Shown here: positions 54,001 to 63,000 of the stretch, piece by piece
Position numbering within the stretch: the first letter of the stretch is position 1
How the letters are laid out: the number at the start of each line of letters is the position of its first letter
DNA from: Sepiola atlantica
Taxonomy: Eukaryota; Mollusca; Cephalopoda; Sepiida; Sepiolidae
Reading direction: 5' to 3'
Assembly (NCBI GenBank): GCA_963556195.1
Contig: OY744529.1
Span: 62,113,580-62,177,579 of the forward strand
DNA length: 64,000 bases
The notes under the pieces: model-generated
The model's database searches: none
Told to the model about the DNA's origin: nothing
Seen by the model: the letters and a program-made list of their open reading frames with translations, nothing else
Position numbers and translations under genes: made by a program

Positions 54001-57000
54001 AAAGTCACAAGGACACAGTTATCTTGTCGGATTTTCAGTCAGACCCAAATAGTAATCCGTCTGAGGTATCGATGCTTGATTCTGGCTAGCCTATTTTTTC
54101 GTTTTTTTCCATCACTATGTTATTGGCACAAATATATTTTATTTCAGTTCATTTTTTTCTGAAAATACTTATTGCTACTAAAAACAGTGGACACGTTTTT
54201 CCTTACCGAAACAGATGAAAGGGAAGTTATCATGTGCAATTATATTGAGTTCACTCTCTTAAATTCTTCAAAAATACATAGATATCTTAATCAAATTATA
54301 TGACTTTAAACGCATTAATTACACATTATTATTATTATTAATCAATTAACGTCAAGTTCTAAAGCAGACTTTGTAAAAATTCCTGTTTCACAAGATCATT
54401 TGAACACAAAATTAAAGTCACCAAAATTAATTTTCGTTCTTTCGTAAAATTTTTTTTTGAGAGTAACTCAGCCAAAGTTGGCTAGTTTTACATATTTTCA
54501 ATCTTTTTTAACCAAACAATTTGTCACTTTTTCTTTTCTTCATTGGCAACACGTTACTGCAATTTTTTGCTCTCTTGCATCCATATACGATATATAACAA
54601 CTAAAACTAACAGTCTACCAAGTTTTAAATTATTTTTTAAAACTTTTGTTCACCCCAAACAAGACATATTGCCACTGAAAGCGTAAGGGGCTACTGTGAT
54701 AGTATACAGATTTATAGGAGCAAACTGGGTGGGGAATTGAGCAGGAAGATGTGTGTTCACATTGCATTTACATTTCTGCATGTTGGTACGGTCGGGAAAA
54801 CAGTGAAAAGGAAAGGAATTCTAAAGGCAAGTGGTCCGAAGCAAGAAGCTATATGAGTAGAGAATCTTCTGGCATCTACAGTGAAGGGGTGGGATTTTGT
54901 TGCAAGTCAGGTGAGTCTGGGGTATTTTTGTTTAAGAGGTAGAAGTGCAGTAAGTTCATCAGAGCACATTCTGTGGAATTACTTGTAAAACAAGCACAAG
55001 GATGCAACACTGCGGCGATGCGACAGGGGCTGGAGCTTGCTAGACAGTGTGGGCTCTATGAGGTAAGAATTTTTTTGTTACCAAATATAGTTAAGAAAAC
55101 TGGTTTTCAACATAATGTGGTTGATCAACCGACAGACAGATCGAAAAGCATATCATAAAAATACATGTAAAGAAAGAAAGAAATGTGTGAATTACTTGAT
55201 CTGTACACCAGAACCAAATATCTGCAGGGATATTAAAAATGAGCGTTCCTGGCCACGGATAATCCGAATTGATGGGATCACGGAGTAAACTGAATGAATC
55301 GCTTCGAGGGTAACCGCAACCAGTCGTCTGATTAGAAAGCAAGACTGTGCTTGGTACAGCGTCCATATATTTGCTTTTTAAGGCATTATAGCCACCGACC
55401 TTGTTCAGACCTTAAAAGAATAAAATCCAAAAATAAATTTTAAAAAAAGAAAAAGAAAAAAAACACCGAATTCATAAATTGTGACTTTAAGCATGTCTGC
55501 GTATGTTTCGTGTCTTCTTCATAGCACCAGGAACTCATGTAGAATTTCGAATTGAATCCTTTATTTAATGTGTGGCACAATGAATAAAGGGATTGAGTAA
55601 CAATCTAAGTAATAGTCTTCTGGAGGTTGAAAGTTCAATCCTCACTACAGGCGATAATAACGAAGAATAAATTAAAATTACTAAACACTTTTACCCAGTC
55701 ATGGCTGAAGAAACAAGAACAATCTAATCTCGTGGATTAAATAATAGGTTCCGTTCAACATTCCGTATGTGTTTCTGAGTTTAACATAAAGATTACCGAG
55801 TTCGAAAATATCCACCTGAAGAAGGTCGAAGGTTACATGCTGGCATGAATTGTAGAAATTTACTTCCAAACTAACCTATTTCTAACCAGATCTTTATTTA
55901 TGTCTCTTTCTCTCAAGTCCATCCTTATCACTTCACTCGTTTCCTTGGCCTTCCCCTGTGAACTGACCCTGCTATCTCAATTGTTCTACATCTATTGACA
56001 CAAGAGCTTTCATCGATTCTCTCAACATGGACATACCATCAAAGTCTTCTGTTCCACACAAATCTCCCTATACTGTCCAGATTAAATCTTTCTCTGAGTC
56101 ATCAGATCCAAGCCTGTCTTTAAGACTCACATTACAAATCTATAGTATCATTTCTATCCATGCAACGCATGTCCTCAACCCTCACTGGCCAGGTTTCACT
56201 TCCATACATCATCACACTGCCCAACATGTCTAATAGACTCTTCCCTTGGTCGACAGTGGTAACGATCTACTGGTTAATAATAGCAGAAGTTCCCTGAACT
56301 TACTCCATCCACTCCTAATTCTTGCAATCACACTAGCACCTACTTCCCCCTATGCCCCAATAGTGTCACCCAGGTAACAAAACTTCTGAACAACCTCAAT
56401 AGCGTTTATAAGAATAAAAAAGCAGGAGTACATTCATTCATGGATGCAATGACAAGAAGCTCTATGCCAAGATCAAATAACTTTTTTCAAGTAAAATAAA
56501 TTTGAAAACAAAGCCCTATACGAGAGGCATGAAGAATTAAAGCTAACTTCAATTGTTCAATCGAAGAGTTACAATATATGAAAAACACTCCACCGGGGCT
56601 GGAACTCGTTTTAATTACCTTTTATTCAAACCCACAATTAGCCGACCTAAAACATGGTATCTATCTCGAAAAACACCACCCACGAACCCCCTCCAGTTCT
56701 TTCTTTTTATCCCACAATAGCCCCCCTTTTCACACCTAGCAACTGACTTGTTTATTTTAAGCTCTTGAAACAAACCGGAAAACAGTGAGCAGTTCATATT
56801 TAGATAGATTTGGGTGGGTCCTACTAACCAACACACTTATCATTTTATTTGGTCACACCTCATTTTTATATAACTGACTTGCTTATTTTCGGCTCTTGAA
56901 ACAAACCGGAAAACAGTGAGCAGTTCACATTTAGATAGATTTGGGTGGGTCCTACTAACCAACACACTTATCATTTTATTTGGTTATATCTTATTTTTAT

Positions 57001-60000
57001 TTAATTTTTGGTTGCTTTTCAACCGATGAATTTGATATATATATTTTTTGTAAGTAAAAAACGTCATACCAATTGGGGATAATGTTAAGTAGGGTTTTTG
57101 TGGCTGAAACTTGTTTACGGAATAGATCAGGCAGACAACAGCCGATCCCCATCCCATCTCACCCCACTTTTGGCCTTGTGCCACATCTTCATATTTTATA
57201 TAAAGAAATTTAATTTTTTAATGTAAAATTTTGAGATAAATAAATCCTTGGTCTTTTGGCAAGGAACAAAGTGTAGTATCTGTTCTGATACTATGCTTCA
57301 TCTTTTTTGTCCTCAGTCAGTGTAGGAGAAATGCTTCTAGACTAAGGCAATTTGAATTTTTGTCCTAATCCAGAGTGCCCCACTTTGTGGAGCTGGGTTT
57401 TCGCCGCATTAAAATCCGATCTTGTGTCTAACTTTGCTCTTGTAGGGAGGCAAGTAAATGGGGACTGGCGGTTTCCAAAACCCAACAGGCTTATAATAGG
57501 TGAAACACCGATTTTTTGACACCCTTGGTTCCAGTCTTGCTGGATTAAACGTTTTGCCAGGCTATCCGATTTCACCTTAATAATAATATATCAACACACC
57601 CATAACCCACTAATTATACACCTACCATGTCTCTAAACCACCAGGGATTTGGAAATAGTGGTTATGTTTAACACCACGGCTGCCACTTGAATTTTCCTGT
57701 GAAGCCATAACTAGAGTTCAATTTTAGAGAAATGAGATATAATCTCAAAATAAATGGAGACTACCAAAAGAAGTTGCCGTGTAAATAGACAAATTGATGG
57801 GCCACTATACACAGAGCCATCTGTTGGCGACCCAGTAGCCTGGCAGCAGCAGAATTATCAAGTTCCTTCTTGTAATTTTGTTTGGATTAAAAAAGGTGCC
57901 GGAAAATCGATGCTGCACTACAAACTCACAACACGTAAAAGAGATTGACTGTTGGAAATTGGCTGTCTACTCATAAATAAATAATTAATGCTGCCGATAA
58001 ATCAGTAATTTGACTTCCTGCAAGTTTCGAGTAAAATAGCAGTTTATGTTCAGCTAGTAGGGTTACCTGGCATCGCTGGGGTTCCTAATTTTCGTAAATT
58101 GCATAAATTACAAAAACAATCTTTTTTTAATAAATAAACAATCTGCTTAATATAGTAATTTGAAATGTCTAATTTTATTTTGGAAAAAAATCAGAATAAA
58201 AATAATTATGCTCCGGGTGACGTTCGAACTCACAACCTTTGTCTCTAAGTATGGACATTAAATTAATGGTTGATAGCATCCGACACTATTCCTGCTAAAC
58301 ATTTGATTTGGGCTATTTATCAGCTTGTCTATTAATTAAAGGGCAGCTGCATGTGTGTGTATATGTGTATGTTCAGCTAAAAGTCAAAACCTACAAAACA
58401 AACACCCACAAAGTTGGTATATTCTAGATCGGCATTGCCGCAGATGAATAATATTTAAAATTTAAAAGAAATTATTCATTTTGGGGGTGGACATCAACTG
58501 GGTCAGATTTCGTCGGGGGGGGGGGGCAGCCATTTTATGTACTAATTTGGAAAGAAAATGCCAACTCATTCCTTAAGGAATCTATTATATAAAGAGGAGA
58601 AGGAGGGGGTGGGGAGAGGGAGAGGAAGAGGGAAAGAAAAAAAGAGTTTTAATCTAAACTTTTTCTCCGGGCAACGCCGGGTAGCCCTGCTTGTAATTAA
58701 TAAAAAGAGATTTGGCTTAATCAGAATCATGTTTTCAATTAATATTAGAATACTGACTATGAGTGGTATGCAACTTCGACATATTTTTATAATTTCTTTT
58801 AGATGTTTATTCCTTGTTTTTGTATAGAAACCCACCAGATGAACATGATAAAATCTAAATCCAATACATTCTGAGAGTAGAATAACATTTATTGACATAC
58901 TTATGCCCATTAAGACAAAGGCTCCAGCAATAAAGACGATTGTCTGTAAAGTGTCAGTGATCAGGACAACTGTCAACCCACCTGAAAGATAAAGAGAGCA
59001 AATTAATACTAGGTGGAGGAATAGGTTCACATATTAAATATTGAACAAGGAAACCCACTAGTATATAAAACGGTTAATTGAAAATAACAGGAAATGAAAC
59101 CTCAGTCGGTTCAACTTGTGGTTAGGATTACTAGACTATGGGAATTAATAGAAATGTATATGACGTCACATGGCTCAAAGAGAGAGAGAGTGTGAGAGAG
59201 AGAGAAGTTTGTTCCTTTGAAGCACACAACTTATGAACATGAGAATTTAAGATGGGCTGACAAAATATGATTAAACAGTGATTATCGACCTCTATTTGTC
59301 TTCCCCTCCATCCACCCCATTGTGATTTGGAACGAAGATCAAATTGAATAAACCTCTTCTGTCTTTCAACAGTCTTGAGTCGACTTAGTCCTTTTCCAAA
59401 ATGTGAATAAGGAGATTGGGTTTCAGGCGGCAGGCCCTTAGTCTGGAAGGATCACAGAGGGGCACGTTCAAGAACAAGCAGCTAACAAGGTATGTATGAT
59501 AATTGTGAACTTTCACGTGTTTTGTAATAATGACAGCAACTTGGTTTTCTGTATGTATGACACAAGGTTGAAACGCTACACACGTGCAGTGTTAAAATAA
59601 TGATTTATTACATAAGAATTTATTCAAAATCAACAAGTATTCTTCAAAATAAAGACAATCATTGTCCACGATCTTCTGCCAACGATCTGCAAGCTTACAG
59701 ATTTGGTTAAAACGGTATCTTCCACCTAAGGTTAAAATTAAACAGAGAGTGGAAAATTCCATTAGAAGTCAAGTTAGAGGTTAGGAATACGTGTCAGGAT
59801 ATGACGTCATGGACAAGAACTCTGAAATGAGATGTGGCGAAGTAAAGAGAAAGATCTGTATCTTTAGCCTTTAAGCTGACTGTGTGGTCAGACGTGGTTT
59901 ATCAATGCTCTGTCAAAAGATTTGGCAAATATGAAAATTCAGTTTAGGACGAATTAAAAATAAGTAATTTGTTCTTTTTTCATCAGCACATACCTTTTCT

Positions 60001-63000
60001 AGAGATTTTCTGTGTGATAGCTGATACGCTGAGAACAGAATTTTTTTGTTCTGATGTTCGTCTTTCTTGGATATTTAAAAAAAAAATTTATGCAAGTGTG
60101 GCAAGCTAATAGGTAATATCCTAAATTTTGTCGGATGGGTTAAGATCCTCGCAGTCGATAAATTTTGAATTCCACTTTTCCTTGTATGCGGGGATATATT
60201 GTCTCGATTTGAAGTGCTGGGTGGGAACCAAATCTTGACACGAGTTCACTCGTCCGCTCTTGAAATATGACTCGCTTGTTTTTTCTTACCCGAGGTTTTC
60301 CTGCTATTTCTCTAGGGTCTTTCGTTCCTAGCAACAAGCTTTCCTCCAATCTGATTGTGTTGCCCCCTTCCCCCCCCCCCCCGCAAACTGCATGGACTGA
60401 TCTCTCGGCTGTTGTGGCTAGCTGTCTAGACTACACCCGGTAATGTGTGTTCGCTTCTTGGCAACTTACACCATAGTTTTTTTTATTGATGGGGAACATG
60501 TGCCAACAAGTCCCCATCTCTTCTTTTCATGCTTTCTGGGGCAAAATATGTGGATATAATAAAAGCGATGTATACAGTTGAACCGCATGCGTGATGGTAA
60601 AACAGAGATAAAACGACCAACGGAGTGGTGGAAATTTACCACGGATGCTGCTGACACCCTCAGTGGAAAAGTACACATTGTTCTGGGTCCTTTGAAAGAG
60701 GTGTGTGAGTTGACAATGTTTGTAAACATTAGGAGCGGTGAACGGATACGGCGACAAAGGTGCCACTCAAACTTTTCCATTCAAACAGCGGGGGGGGGGG
60801 GCCTCATTATGTAACAGTTTGAGCTACTAGTCATTACTCTTTCAATAAGAAAAGGCGAACATTTACTGAGAAGTGTATTTTCTAGTGATTCAATAACTAT
60901 CGACTTTGGAAATTCATTATTCATTTTTGTGTCAGAATTTGAGGGGTTTTTTTTTAGTTTTTTGCAAGCAAGGTGTATTTTTTCTTTGTTTTTTCTTTCA
61001 ATGGAAAACTTAAGCTAAAATAAAGCAAAAATAGTTTTCTTTTGTATGTTGAAGTTTGCGCATACAACACCTGGGACATAAAAAATAATGTCTACAAACG
61101 ATGTCTACCTGGCAAGGTCAGTTCCAGATTAGGAGGGCATAAGAAAAGCAGAAGTTTCCGGAAGGGTGTATATAGTGAATCAAAATCAATTTGAATGCTT
61201 CTGTTTCAGACTTCTTTTACATTATGTCAGGGAACTACAAGACTATAATAATCTGAAAAGTATCAATGGTTGAGTTATGAATACACTCAGGGACATATGT
61301 AGTGTCCAGAAATTCCCAATCAATGTAATGCTACTTTAGATGAAGCATATGTATTAGAATCTTCAAATAAACTGAGATATTTCTTTGACATTATGTTGAC
61401 TGCTTCTATTTACGGAGCACTCTGGATTGGGACAAAAAATTAAAATTGCCTCAGTCTAGAAGGATTTCTCCTTCACTGACTGAGGACAGAAAAGATGAAG
61501 TGCAGTATCAGAACACATATTACACTTTGCACTTAACCAGAGCTGTATTGGGAGAGCTGTATTTTCCCCACGTTAAAAACTGACCTTGTGTCTAACTCTG
61601 CTCTTGTGGGGAGGCAAGTAAATAGAAACATCCTGCAATGTTTATACAGTTTTCTCATAAAATCTTCGAACTATTTTCAAGCATTTGAATGAATATTTTA
61701 GCCATGTATATATTACGCAGAATGTTTTAAACTCTTATTTTATGCTATGTTTCCACCCGGCCAACACTGGGTAGCCTTGCTAGTTAATAATAATAATGTC
61801 AGATAAATTTTTTTTAAGCAGTTAAAGTTTCTAAGATTATAAGAGCAAGAACTCGTTTTTTTTTTACCACAACTGCAAAGAACTTTCCTTTCTTCCATTG
61901 TATCAAATGGAATTTCCATGACCAGAGTTTCTTTCTAAGAACTTCCCATCTGTAGAAAACGTTACCACGGGATTGCTTTCTTGCGAGCTATAATATAGTC
62001 ATCTTCAAATCCAATTGCAACGAATACTCATCATAAACCGTCCTCATACGTAATCAAATGTTATTCATTCCATTCATCATTTTAAATCCTCTTGAAATTT
62101 TGACAAAATTTCGACTTCCGATTTTTCCAATTTTGATGTATCTGATGCTCTTTGATAACAGTAACTATCACGAAAAATTTCAGTCTGTTCAGGTAAATAG
62201 TTTCTAAGTTATGCCATAAAATAGATAATAAAAAACAATAATAGCAATGAAATAAAATCCTAAATGTCCTCACCGATCATTGTAAACAAAGCTGAAAAGG
62301 TCAGGATGAGAATGCACGAGGCGTACAGATTCCAACCAAATAACATTTTAATGAACAAGGCACCGGCGTACATCTCAACCTGCAAAAGAAAACAAAAACA
62401 AAAACAAAAACGCGTCAAACAGATCAGACTGTTTGGTTTGACGAACATTACTAAATCTGTAAATTGGTAACTAAATTGAATAAATATCTGATAAAAATAA
62501 TGATCGATAAAATAATTTAATATCTATACAGACTTGGTCATTATAATTACCCTCCATACACTGATAACGTTACTAATCTGCTGCTCATTCTAGAAAAATA
62601 TAATAATTCATTTCCTGCCAAAATTTAGCAAGCCCTAAGAGCCTACCTATTTACACTCATCAACATTGTTGACAATGTCCAACCAAATTTATCTCCCTTG
62701 GGTACAAATTGGATTTTAGGCCAGAGTGATCCCCAATGGTAAAAAAGGTTTCAGACCCCAAATCTCGTGTGAGCCCGAGATTTTGTTGCGAACTCACATA
62801 CTACCACATGGTCGAGAATTAAGACCAGATTTTGTTCTCAGTTGCCGCCCTACAGAGAGGACAGATCTTAGGCACGTCCCCAAACAAAAAAGATGCAATA
62901 GAAATATAAGTCTTGCTTTGTGCTTCGCACATCTCTTTCTGTTTATCTTTTTAAATGTATAGTTTGTGCATTCTCCTGTTGTATGGTAACAATGTATTTA

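Noticed and set aside
58566..59030. 154-codon minus frame as a complete membrane protein
   Set aside because: Only 58901-58981 is coding; the rest is read-through into flanking introns, as shown by GT/AG sites and SGLT phase.
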